From Takakia lepidozioides (taxonomy: Eukaryota; Streptophyta; Takakiopsida; Takakiales; Takakiaceae): 64,000 bases of DNA. Position 1 is the first letter of the stretch. Each line of letters opens with the position of its first letter. The notes below the pieces were generated by a model. The model had not been told where the DNA came from. It searched no databases and saw only the letters and a program-made list of their open reading frames with translations. Below, piece after piece: positions 31,440 to 42,803 of this stretch. The translations under genes and the position numbers were made by a program. The DNA is taken from contig CM060731.1 of NCBI GenBank assembly GCA_030704615.1, positions 45,136,001-45,200,000 on the forward strand, read 5' to 3'.

Positions 31440-32410
31440 TTGGCCATGTACCATCGTCAAAGCTGAAATTGTACTGGTGGACATGTATGCCAAATGTGGG
31501 TGCAGCAAGCCTGATGCGAAGGGAGAGTTTGACAACATGGCTAAATGAGATGTGGTGTTGTGGAGTGCCATGATTGCAAGGTATGTGCAGCATGGGTGTG
31601 GGATTAAGGCTTTGGAAACCTAAGAGCAAATGATGTGGGAAAGGATGAAGCCAGACCAGGTCATGTTCATTTGTGTTTGTAATATGCATATGCGAGCCTA
31701 GAAGCCCTGGGAAGGGGCCAAGAGGTTCATGGTGACATCATCAAAGCTGGAATTGTACCTGATGTCATTCTGAACATTCCCTTGGTGTACATGTATGTCA
31801 AATGCGAGCCTGGTAGCCCTAGAAAGGACGCAAAGGTCCATGGTGACATTGTCAAAGCTGGAATTGTACCACTAGATGTCTCTAAACACTGCCTTGGTGG
31901 ATATGTATGTCAAATGCAAGCCTGGCAGCCCTGAAAAATGGTGCAGAGGTCCACGGTAATATCGTCAAAGCTGGTATTGTATCTGATGTGATTCTGAATG
32001 TTGCCGTAGTGGACATGTATGCCAAGTTTGGGTACAACTACAATGATACAATTGGCATGCAGTTTGATAATATGGCTGAATGAGATGTGGTATCAGCCTA
32101 GCCCATAATTGCACTTAACTAGAGTAGGCAATGAGTGAAGACGGGGTTCGTGGCTACATCGTCCAAGCTGGAATTGAATTGATGTCGTTCTGAAATATGC
32201 CCTTGTGGTGGTGTGCAGAGCAGGAGCGCGGGATGGGGCTTTGGAGACTTGAAAGCAAATGATGGGGGAAGGGGTGAAGCTCGACCACATCATGTTTGTG
32301 TGCGTTTGCAGTGCGTGTGCAAGCCTGGCAGCCTTGGAAAGCACATGCAAAGAGGTACATGGTTGCATCACCAAAACTGGAATTGTACCAGATGTGATTT
32401 GCCTGGAGAC
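31440..32410 (+). pseudogene. PPR (pentatricopeptide repeat) pseudogene, repeated fragments
   Basis: PLS-class PPR proteins bind organellar RNA. Here the plus strand carries DMYAKCG, DVVLWSAMIARYVQHG and MKPDQVMFI (31480-31680), typical PPR motif text, but with frequent stops. A segment reading HGDI(I/V)KAGIVPDVIL recurs in diverged form near 31725, 31825, 31948, 32140 and 32354, the first three about 100-120 bp apart. The gene is dead and partly amplified in tandem. PPR debris like this is common in plants with large PPR families. Confidence 0.7.
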
Positions 32411-34660
32411 GCCCTCCAAATATAGGGCCAAGATCCGGGAGGGATTAGACTAAAATTAGGGTAAGAAGACGAGGTTTGAGCGAGAGGGGGTCGGTGGCAG
32501 CCATGAGCGTTGCTGTGCACTTGGTTTTCCTGCAGTTTGTTTTTGCTCTCCTGGCTTTGCGCGCTTGGTTCCATGTCTATGTGTTGTGTGCACGTTGCCG
32601 TTTGTGTGTAGGGAGCCGTTGTATAGCGGGATCGTTTCTGTAGTACGAGCAGCCGGCAATAGTTACGAGCAGCAATAAGATCGCAGGGCCTACTTGTTTT
32701 GTGAAATCTGGTGTTTGAGAGAGTTGCTTTGCTCAAGAGAGGTTCATTGCTTATGAGGTGCAAGGCAAGTTGAGAGTAGGCCTAAATATCTTCATTGCAC
32801 ATACATTCCTGCTGGAATTGATGGCGCCCTGTCAGAGAGAGAGTGCTGCAAGGTGTGAGTGAAGCAAAATGGGTTCTGGAACTCTTCCCCACCCGCGCCA
32901 AAGCATTTAGCTGCAGATGCAACTGTCATTGCAAACTGGGCTCAGCAATTGGGGCAATCTCCTGAGCAAGTCGCTGTGCAGGGCCAGATCGCAGAACCAA
33001 ATCGACTCATTCTTCATTTGTTGGATGCAGGATGTCATTTCCTCCCTGCTATAGTCGATTCTGACCTGAAACCGTCATCCAAAATTTCCAAATTCCATTT
33101 TTTTTGCACATGTTAAAAAATCCGGCCCCACATTCAAAGGTGGGGAATTGCAAGATCTGCACTGATTGCCCCACAATTTGTACAGGCTGTGCATTGGATA
33201 GGTACCTTCAAATTGTCCGGTCAATTTTTTAAAAACTCACAATGAGCATTATGCCCCTTTTCACTTTTCCCGGGGTGGCCAAAAAAACTGGTGTGGGCGT
33301 TTAAGGGCAGGTACTAACTTAGTAAATAGTAAGAGGCAGGGGGGGAAGAGCGCTCCTCCTTTATATATCATCCATGGACAACTGTTTAGGCATTTTGCGC
33401 CTAATAATTATTTCAATCAATCAGACTGCTTAGGCACGTTTCTCAAACCATTTCTCACATTAGGCATCTTCATGCTATAAGTCTTAGAATTAGGCACATG
33501 AGAAGAGAAAATATTCATTTTCTTAAGAATAAAAATACAAAATAGAAACCCATTGCCCCCATCCAAGCTCCAACTACCCTTCATTTCCTTTGAAACCCTA
33601 AAAATGCCCCTCTTTGTTGTACGCCATGCTCCAACGCTGAAGCTTGTTCAGGGCTCACCAAGTCACTAGTGGTAAGCAAACATCTTACTTGATTTCAATG
33701 ATGGTACTTGCTGGTACAGTGCATCACTTATCACTTCAGTAGACTTGGTAAGTAGACTTGGTCTAACCAGATAATTGAGCATGAGTGATAGCCCAAGGAT
33801 GTACCGGTAGTACAACAATGAACTAAGCGTAATCTTTGATATTGGGAATCTTCTCAGATATGTTATTCAAGGCCACAGTTGTTCAAAAGTCCAATTTTTC
33901 AAAGGTGCAGATTAAAGAGGATGGCAGGATGGTAGGTAAGGTGCAAAGAGGTTGGATAATAATTTACAAACTCCTCAATTTACTGAAGGGTGTTTCTGGC
34001 ACGGGGATACTAAGTACCCTGCGGGAGCTTGTGATTTGGCACCAGTACAATACGACATGTGAGAAGGGAATAGTGTATGTACCGGTAGTACAACCTATCA
34101 CTTACACACTCTTACACACTCTATAATTTTATATGTGGGATTGGTGCTGGCTGTTAGGGGGACTGTAATATGAAGCAATCAATGCTAGTGTCAAAGTAAC
34201 ATTAGAGGAAGGTAAGACTGGGGAGCAGGACTCAACACAATACAATAATTGGTGCCCAGTGTAAGGTTCTCTCATCACCTTTGACGACTTCAACACGATG
34301 AGTAGTCTCTCTCTACAAGAAAGCCAATAACCCAATGGTTCTGAGCATGTGTGCACCATCAAGGTCATCCTGCGTTCAATCCTTCTACTCTCCAGGACTT
34401 TGAACACACTTTCAACACTTCAACTTTGCAACACCTACTAGGTAGGTAGGTAGATCAATACACAAGGTACCGACCTCGACGACTGGTACCTGGGGACCTT
34501 CTTTAGGGTTTGTGGGGACCATCCCAAGGAAACATTGAAAGCTACGAGGGGGTTGGGAGTTTTAGGCAGGATTTAATCTTGTGTCTGTAAAATCGGAAGG
34601 GACACGAGAAGTGGAGAGATTTGCTCCAATTCTCCTTCAAGACAGCGAAGGAAAGGATTG
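32411..34660. other. Intergenic, no supported gene
   Basis: A plus-strand frame of 85 codons at 32859-33116 (ATVIANWAQQLGQSPEQV...) has a natural composition but no recognised family. The 33120-33600 part is AT-rich, with homopolymer runs. A TAGGTAGGTAGG microsatellite lies at about 34438-34452. The 5' untranslated region of PUX1 probably begins within the last 200 bases. Confidence 0.35.
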
Positions 34661-37600
34661 ATGGAGAGAGAAGCGGTAAGCGATCCAGCAAGAGCATGGG
34701 TATGATCAATTCTCTGGATTGTGTGCAAAATGTGAACCTGTTTATCGGTCGGAGCATGTGTTGCATTGCTTTTGGCATGTCCTCCCTTTTTTGTAGGTGG
34801 TGGTGGGGAGGGGGTTCAAAGCGTGGAAGATTTGTAGAGAGCGCGGAAAATAATATTACCCGTGTTTCTTAACGTTGGAGGCGAAGTAGAATACTGGAGA
34901 TTTTTGTGTATTGTGAGGCCGTAGAGAAAAAATTATGCCTTTCCAGTACGTGTTAGGAAAAGCTTTCGATAGGTTTTCGCTGAACTCCATGAGGGCCTGC
35001 AGGATTTGATCAGAAAAGCAGCTAGCCGGGTGGGGCGAGAGGTGCACGTCTTTGTCAGGCCCGCAGCCCTTTCGACTTCCGAGGGCAGCAATACGCCTAC
35101 CAGTCCTCGTCCTGCTCAAGGTAAAATTCCTATCACACGAATACTGAATCAAGAATTCGGAGGGGGAGAGAATTGTTTCACAATGCAATAATAAATTCTG
35201 TGTCATTGCATGGGCTCTTGAACAGTCTTGATTTTGAAACCTTTTGTAAGCCCGAGTTAACAAGGCACATAAAATAAGACTAGCATTACACCTTTCGTGT
35301 GCTAATTGCATCTTGCACACCTGGAACCTGTCTTCTCTATCACATCTAGAATGAGGTGCTTAGGACTGTCGTCTGCAACTGGTTAAAAGCAAAGATCACT
35401 TTTGGGGCAAATGGCATGCAGCCTCTCAAATCACCCATGAAGTGTTATCCAACCAGGTTATGCTTTCTTGGTTTTAATTGTTTTCCTCTTAAGCCTACCC
35501 TAAATTTGGCATTGGAGTGTCACACCAATATATAGAGTGTGAACTGAGTCAAAAATGTTATTAATGTCCAACCTCAACCAAGATCTATTTGCAGTTCATA
35601 GGATTGGCTCATGATAATTTGTTGGGTGTACACGCCACCTGTGTGGCTCATGGGAAGCAGATTATGGGGGAGGTGGGAGGTGTTCTGTTGTAGAAATAGG
35701 CGAGTTGGTGTGCAGTTGCATAGAACCCAGTCCCGTGGTTTTAATTCAGAGATACCTACTAGTCATCTTCCGCACATTTGTGTTGCTTTGAAATGTAAGG
35801 AGTATCCTTTGAACCAAGGTTTATTAGTGCTGGATATAGTTTGGCTCTCATAGACATTTCTTGAAGGACTAAGTTATTTTCTGTAAAGCTCTTCTGGTTG
35901 TGAATAACCTCTAGAAATGGACTCTTATTTCAGTTGGATGTCCATGCGAGAAATAGGAGGATTTAAAGGATTGTCCCGAAGTGATAGAGGTCATTAACTT
36001 TTTTAATTGATCTAGAGGGCGGAAAACAACAATGTGCGAGTTAGTCTCCAAAAAAAAAATTCATCATCTTGAAGTCATATGTGGGCAGCATTTCAGCGTA
36101 CCATTCAAAATGTGATGCTGGAATCTGCTTGTCATGTGTGGTTTAATGCTGTTACAATGTTCTTTGAGTGTCTTCTGTCTCTTGTTTCAAAGCATCTATG
36201 GTTGCCTTGGACATGGTCTATCTTTCTGCATCTTTAACCCTTTCAAATTTCCGTCTGGAGTCTCCTTTGCTCCTGCATTGAGTCGTATGTTTCGTGTGAG
36301 CAATGTTTGACCACTATACCTCCAAGTTTTGCAGAAGAGGAGCCTGATGATTTCTATGAGTTCACAGCAGAGGATTATGCCCGTGTAATGGCTAGCAAGA
36401 AAAAAGGTCTTTATCTTATCTCTTCTTCGAACTCCATCTAAGCTTACAAAATGTTATTGAGATTGCATGTAAACAGAACTCATTTCCTTCTTCTTGGGAC
36501 AGATGTGTTTTTGAAGACGAAAAAAATTCGTGAAGAAGAGGGGGCAGCGAGGAGGGCCCGCTTTCCCCAGGTTTGGTTACCCCCCTCCTCTGGAACCTCA
36601 CAGCCCCAAAATGTTCTCTCCCTTGACCATATCATTCTATCTTCACACACACAGGTGGACATGACAGGATCCAGTATAAAATGGGCCTTCAATGTGATTT
36701 GTGCTGGTCTTCTGCCACCAGAATCTTCTTCATTCTTTCTGCTGCAGTTCCTCTTCTCACTTGAAACTTATCAGTACTGTGTGCAGGCCACTGTGAGGGT
36801 GCAATTCCCAGACAGCTATATCTTGGAGGCTACTTTCCAATCAACTGACTCTGTAGGATTGCTTACTGAGTTGCTGCAGAAAGTGGTATTACGGCCTGAG
36901 TTACCCTTTCATTTGTGTAATATTTCTTTTCACTCCTCTTTCCTTGACTTTCGTTTTGTGTGTTTTTGCTCTAACAATTTGCTGGCCATGTGACACTCAA
37001 ATGACTTGTGAACTACTCGGAATATTTGGAGGGCTGTCCTAATTGGAGAAGATATGGTGGGGTGGCTTGGCAGACACAACACCACCAAAACAATATATTA
37101 AGAATTTAGACCAGAGCATGTATGATGCGGGTTTTGCTCCTGGTGCCTACATCTATTTTGCATACCAGCACACTAAAGGTTTTTACCAGCACTTCCTTTT
37201 TTGCTTGCCAACTAGAGCAGCATATAGGTTATGACATGTGTTTTGTATGCAAATTATCTATAAACTGTCTTTTAGATGCGCTTGGTTATTTCCCAGTACT
37301 GTACACTGCGTTTTCAGTGAAAGATAGTGTGTACTAACTGACTCTGCCTTGAGAGTGTTGGCTATGGGGTCCTTGGAGTGCATAATGGCCCCTGGGATAT
37401 CAAATCTTCTGGAGATGTTGTAGCAGTGTTGAAAGTCAGCCCGAAACTGTAGCTCATTTCTCATGTCTCAGTCTCATGTAGCATTTTTTGAAATTAGATG
37501 GGCCTACTTGAAGCAGGGGATGAAGTGAAAGGATCCTATCTTCGACACGATATACAAGCACTGCGGGATGTCCATCTTTTGGCAGCTCCCATTCGGAACC

Positions 37601-37737
37601 AGACACGTAGTTCATCTCAGGAACATCTCACTGAAAGAGACCAACTTGCAAGAATTGGGGCAATTGCTCCCTCAAATTCTAAACGAGTTGACAATTCACC
37701 AGGCGGAAGACCAAAACCCAAGTGGCTGAAGATGTAG
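34661..37737 (+). CDS. PUX1: PUX1-like UBX-domain protein (CDC48/p97 regulator)
   Basis: Plant PUX1 binds the AAA-ATPase CDC48 through its UBX domain and promotes hexamer disassembly. Seven exons join in frame: 34661-34675 (tentative start), 35003-35120, 36335-36406, 36503-36570, 36787-36916, 37074-37178, 37517-37737, giving 242 residues, close to the 251 of Arabidopsis PUX1. Landmarks in order are GREVHVFVRP, PDDFYEFTAEDYARVMASKK, LKTKKIREEEGAARRA, the UBX fold starting ATVRVQFPDSYILEATF, then LYTTPPKQYIKNLDQ and YDAGFAPGAYIYFA, and the C-terminal PKPKWLKM shared with PUX1. Every intron is GT-AG with matching phase. The tiny first exon (MEREA) is the least certain part. Confidence 0.92.
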
Positions 37738-38472
37738 TACAAATGTAGGAGCTGGAGGATATACTGTGCACTTCAACTATTCAAGAAATTGCTACATCGA
37801 AGTCCACAAGCATTTTGTGAGGGTTTTCCTGTCCATGATATTGTTGTGAATAACTCTGATCTGTTGATAGTAGCTCACAGTTTCTCGGTAAATTTGTTGC
37901 AGTGAAACTCCTTGGAGTTCAAGTGCAGTTTTCTTGCTCAATATGCATGCAGGATGTTTGCCATTGTTTTGTGGGTGATTACATTTGTTTTATATTTGCA
38001 TCCTGAATTTCACGTTTCATGAAAGATCCCATGTTTCCAACTTTTTACTTCATCAAAGGTGAGACTGGAAACTGTACATTTGTATCCCAGGTCAGATAAC
38101 TGTGGACCACAAAGACTGCAGATTCAATAAAGGGGTATGATCATGGGCTAGTAATGAAAGGATGTGACTTTAAGTATGTCCCTTGGGTGGACTTGATGGC
38201 TATCCTGAGTTTCTTATCTTAGAGAGAAGAGATTCATACTGGGGAGGAGCTTACTGGACCTACAATCCTGCAATAAGAATTACTATTGCAAACTGGAATC
38301 ATCATTGGCGAAGGATGAGCCATGGCTAGTTCTATGTGGCTCAACGTTAGATAGACGTACGAGTGGTTTTGCATAGAAAACTTTTATCTGGGGCCACCTT
38401 TGAAGAGGGGAAACCATAGTTTGGTCACCTGATGTTGATGTTTAGCAACTAGTTCCTGTCTGTTCAGATCTG

Positions 38473-40565
38473 TTGAGATGGCCCCCAAGCTTGAGGTTCC
38501 AAAGGCCAGATGATGGTAAGGCCAACTCCTCTGTGAAGACCGATGTAATCTTGGCTGAGGATGCCGTGCCAAAGTTGGAGGCACGCATGGGGGAGGCTGA
38601 GTTACAGTCCGAGAACAGTATGGCCACACTTGAGTTACAGCCCAATGAGCTCGAATATCTGAACAAAATGCTCCAAGAGCCAAGTGAGAGATGGAATGCA
38701 CTTGATCCTCATACACTATCTGAGGTATTTATTTACTGTCCGGTTGAGCTGCTGGAGCAAGCATGGAAGAAGCTGGACCGAGGTGACCCTCAACACTTGA
38801 TATCTAACCACCTTGATGGTACTTTAAGTCTGTGGAACCCGACTTTGTTGAAGGATGAAGGGAAGCGTACGTATCAGAGCTACTTCCCAGTCATACTGGA
38901 TATGAAGTCTCAGTTATTCAGGGTTATTGCATTTAGAGGTCCGTTACATAACCGCAAGCAAACTCCAGGCTGCTGGTATGCTATGCCATCTCTAGATTTC
39001 CTTCCAATGGGTGTCAAAAAAGTGATTGCTGGAGATGGTGGACTTCTAGTGTGTGATGGTGCCATGCAATGGAGTGCGATAGGGCCTGATGGAGACATGC
39101 CACCATCCCGTCCTCCCACGATCCAAGGGGAACATCCAGTCCCCATGTCGGCCGAGAACTGGGACAAAGACTTATGTCTACCTGCACAGACCATTATGGT
39201 GGTCTGCAACCCTCTCACACGGGAATACATGTTTCTTCCTCCTTTCCATAAGACCATGACCTTGAATGGGAAGGCAGCGTGCATAAGGTTTGTAGAGGAT
39301 GCTGTGATGATAGAAAGAGTAACAGTAGTAGAGGATGCCACAGGGACAGACGGTTTTGCAGTTTTGACTGACACTGTAAACCTAGATTCAGAAACTGAGG
39401 AAGCTGAAAGCAGGCAGAGGGCTTCAATCATTGCCTCAGGTCCTGATAAACTGCAGTCCATTGGCACGAATGGCTTAGTGGATGGAACTAAGCCATCCGG
39501 AAGAAGCTCCACGGTTCAGATGTTGACATAGACATGCAGTCCAGATATTCCTCCGAGGAAGTAGAGTTAGAGGAGGAACAAGAGATGGGATGAGAGGGTC
39601 GTTTCCAGAGGATCTGGAGATTATACTTTGAATGTTATGGACGGAAAATTCTAGCCATACCACCTCCAAGCCGGCATTATATAATAGTCTTCATGGGTTA
39701 CCAAGAGGAAATAAAATTTGATGGCACTAGGAAAGAACATCTTGTATGTGCAGTATACAAGTCCTCTGCACAGGGTAAGTGGTCCTTCACATGCCCAGCC
39801 CCATGTAAGGCCAGGCCCATGAAAATCCAAGATGGACGGACTGGCCTTTCACTGCTGACAAGCCTTCAAACCCCTGAATGGATGGCAGTGTGCTTTGGTG
39901 GCATGGTAGTAGAAAATGCAGGGGCCGGCAAGGGGCAGGAATCCCTTTCCCCAGTTGTCTTTTACCTTCCACTTGTGCCTGATGATGGCACAGAACCTCT
40001 GATATTTCCTTTCTGTCCAGAGGGATTCGGTCGGGATGGCTTGCAAAGCCCGATCGTGATCCAACCTTTTCGTCCAAGGAGTTGTGAAATTGTGTTTGCA
40101 GTTACTCGAAGAGCTGAAAAAGCTGATAGGATTATAGTTTTCCAACTTGAAATTGAGCACCATATTAGTGGAAATCCAAGACCCACTGGGTCTTACTTGT
40201 GGGTGACAGATATGCCAGCATCCTTGTTCAAGGACCTCTTCTATACTCCCGAGGTTACCCAAAAAGTTTTTGAATGTGCAGCTGGCAATGGTTTGATATG
40301 TATCAAGGTAACAGATGGACAAAAACTGGCAATCTATGATATTTACACCACCAAATGGTTTATGGAAGATTACAACAAATACCTTCCAACCAGGAGGAAA
40401 GAAAAACCCTACCAATTGCTTGAAATTCTTTCATGGGAACCAAGTTTCAGGCAGAGAGTGGAATATGATGCCAGATATGTTGGTGGTAATCAGAACACAG
40501 AGATGCCAGTTTCTGCTGCCTCCATGAAATCTTCTCCAGCTGTGTCGCATGCAGGTCTAGTATAG
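38473..40565 (+). pseudogene. Broken paralogue of the F-box-associated protein
   Basis: Two open stretches in different frames, to 39531 and from about 39600 to 40565, match the 808-residue protein at 21.1-23.5 kb end to end: EYLNKMLQEPSERWNAL, WYAMPSLDFLPMGVKKVIAGDGGLLVCDG, MVVCNPLTREYMFLPP, then VCAVYKSS, AAGNGLICIKV and LSWEPSFRQRVEYD. The long acidic insert is missing. Between the halves, the frame is lost through at least two shifts and stops (39529-39531 TAG and a TGA near 39590). The first ATG in frame is near 38588, so the N-terminus is also short. An unrecognised intron across 39500-39620 is less likely but possible. Confidence 0.75.
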
Positions 40566-42803
40566 TGCATAACCAGTGTGAACCATTGACTCACTGACTG
40601 ACTCTTTTACTGATGAATCTGCAGTGGTGGTCAACAGTTTGAATGCTTTGAGCTACACATTCCTATGAGCAAGGGGGAAACCATGAGTGATCATGCTTTC
40701 CACTAGCTCCATATTTCAGCCTGGATGATTAGGGTTTGACCCTTAAAAACAGAAACTTCATCTTGATACTGCAAGTCAGCAATTGTCAGAATCACCACCA
40801 CAGGACAATGCAGATTTTGCTTCGAGAAATTGTTGTGTGAGTGTCAATTTCTTATCAAAAATTCTCAACATTCTTGTCATGAGGGATCTTATTGCCATTT
40901 CCCACGTTACAAAGAGAGCGTGCTCACCTGCGATGGCTTCAACTCAACAAATTCATCTCCACTCTCCTGCAATATGTGGACTTACCCCTGCCAAGATCTG
41001 TAGGAAAAAGGAGAAAGGAACGTGGTCGTGGGCGCAGTCAGATTTTCATGCTATGGGATGAAGCAACAAAGTTTTTGTCAGATTGTAACATGCTTGGAGA
41101 ATCTTGTTGCTTGCATTTTAAGTTCAGCCATCGTACTCGATCAACCACAGAACCTATACGCACTGGGCCTCTGGCGAACCCCGGCAGAACTTGTTTGGTT
41201 CAGTGAATGATTTGAAACTTTCTTTCATCTTTTTGTTTTGCCTTCAAATACGAAAAAGCGCTTACACCCCACATAATCAGCCATTTGGCCTTGGTATACT
41301 TTGAAGCTCTCGCCTGAACTAGTACGAACCCTCAACCGTGTCCAAAATACTTAGATGGAAAAGTATCCATGGTGAGCACTTCAACTGTTCCTGTGGACAA
41401 ACCGATATTGCCATGACCTGAGTATTGAAGTCTTCTGCATGCCTAGTGATCCTTGCAAATTTCTTGACTGCTAAACAATGTTCTCCATGCTTTCACTTCT
41501 GCCGTTCAAATCATAATGGGATGACCAGGGAGAGTGACAGAGATAGTGGAGTACGAAATCCATTTCTTTTGCTCCGCAGCAACAACACGTAACTCCTCTT
41601 CTGACGACGTCGGCGTTCGACGTTGGCATCTTCCGTCAACCCAATCCTGTCCGTCCTTCCCACTGTCTTCTGTTGAGTGCCTGTGGCACGATGTTCATGT
41701 GAAGAGGTAACAGCCTGGGCAGTTACGTTGAACTGCTGCTGGCGCGCGCAGCCCACAAACAACCTCTCCTGCTTGATCTCTATCCAACGAGATCTCTCTC
41801 TCGCCCTCTCTCGGGCTCTCATGTGTTGGTGGGTATCTCCGCATTTTTCTCCACAGCACTCAAGGACAGGACGGCGTCTTTCTCACTGATTTGATCCCAC
41901 GGACACAGGAGCTAGAATCCAGTCTCTCTGTATCTGGAGAGTAGACAGTGATCTCACCCACAGGCTGAGTTTTGATTAAGGGTTTTGCTCGTGGCCAGCA
42001 TCACCCTTGCCCAAGTCCTTGAAGGATTACCGATGCGCCAACCAGCCCCCAAGCAGCCACATTAGTGAGTATATATACAAATTTTGCAGATCTGACTGGC
42101 CGTCCGAATTCCACTGAAATTGAATTGAACTAGCCCCGAACCAGCGCGCTCATTGGCGAATGATCTAGCTTAGGGCGTGCCTCAATTGGAAGTTTCTGAA
42201 AATCCACCTTCTCACACAGGCACGTCCAGGTCAATCCTTCAAGACATATCTATATGCAGCACATGGTACTGATCGACTCGTGTTCAGAGAAAGATGAACC
42301 ATCGTCATGCTACTATCTGAGCCCTGAGCAGCCTAGTACATAACATATGACTCACGTAATTCGAAAACGACTTGAATAGATAACTCGATGCCATAGGCTG
42401 CAGCCAGCCACATCAGGAATCACAGCCAGCGTGGGGAGGGATAGCTTGAATGTTCACATAAAAAGGTCACTTTCCGAGCAAAAGCAAGTCGCAACCGGCA
42501 AGTAATTGAGGCTGCATATCAATTATAAGTATCTACTTGACATGCTAGACCCTAAGAGTCGATGCTAAGCATGCGGTTCAATCCTCGCTTCTCAAATATG
42601 AATCAGGAACCATTCAGCGTCATCAGTTGAGTTCATCTTCAGCGCAGATTTTCGGATAGGATTCTGCTCATAAAACGGTAATTGAGCTTCAAGTGCCTGC
42701 CTCTGGTCGGTTATGCATGAAGAAGGGGATGGTGGGATTGCTTTGGCTAATCGGATCTATGACTGGTGCAGCAGGTGGATAGCAAAATCTTGAAAGATCA
42801 GCA
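40566..42803. other. Intergenic, no supported gene
   Basis: A plus-strand open stretch at 40783-41206 (for example RERAHLRWLQLNKFISTLLQ in one frame) looks gene-like for about 35 codons but has no recognised family and soon changes frame. It may be an exon remnant. The rest is mixed sequence with CT-rich patches at 41780-41830, and includes the promoter of the PAR1-family gene near its right end. Confidence 0.35.

Noticed and set aside
35351-35456. Exon-like stretch NEVLRTVVCNWLKAKITF inside PUX1 intron 2
   Set aside because: Its phase would create a stop when joined to the PUX1 exons, and PUX1 homologues have no such segment.
42541-42600. GGTTCAATCC, a B-box-like sequence suggesting a tRNA
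   Set aside because: No A box and no acceptor stem pairing around it.
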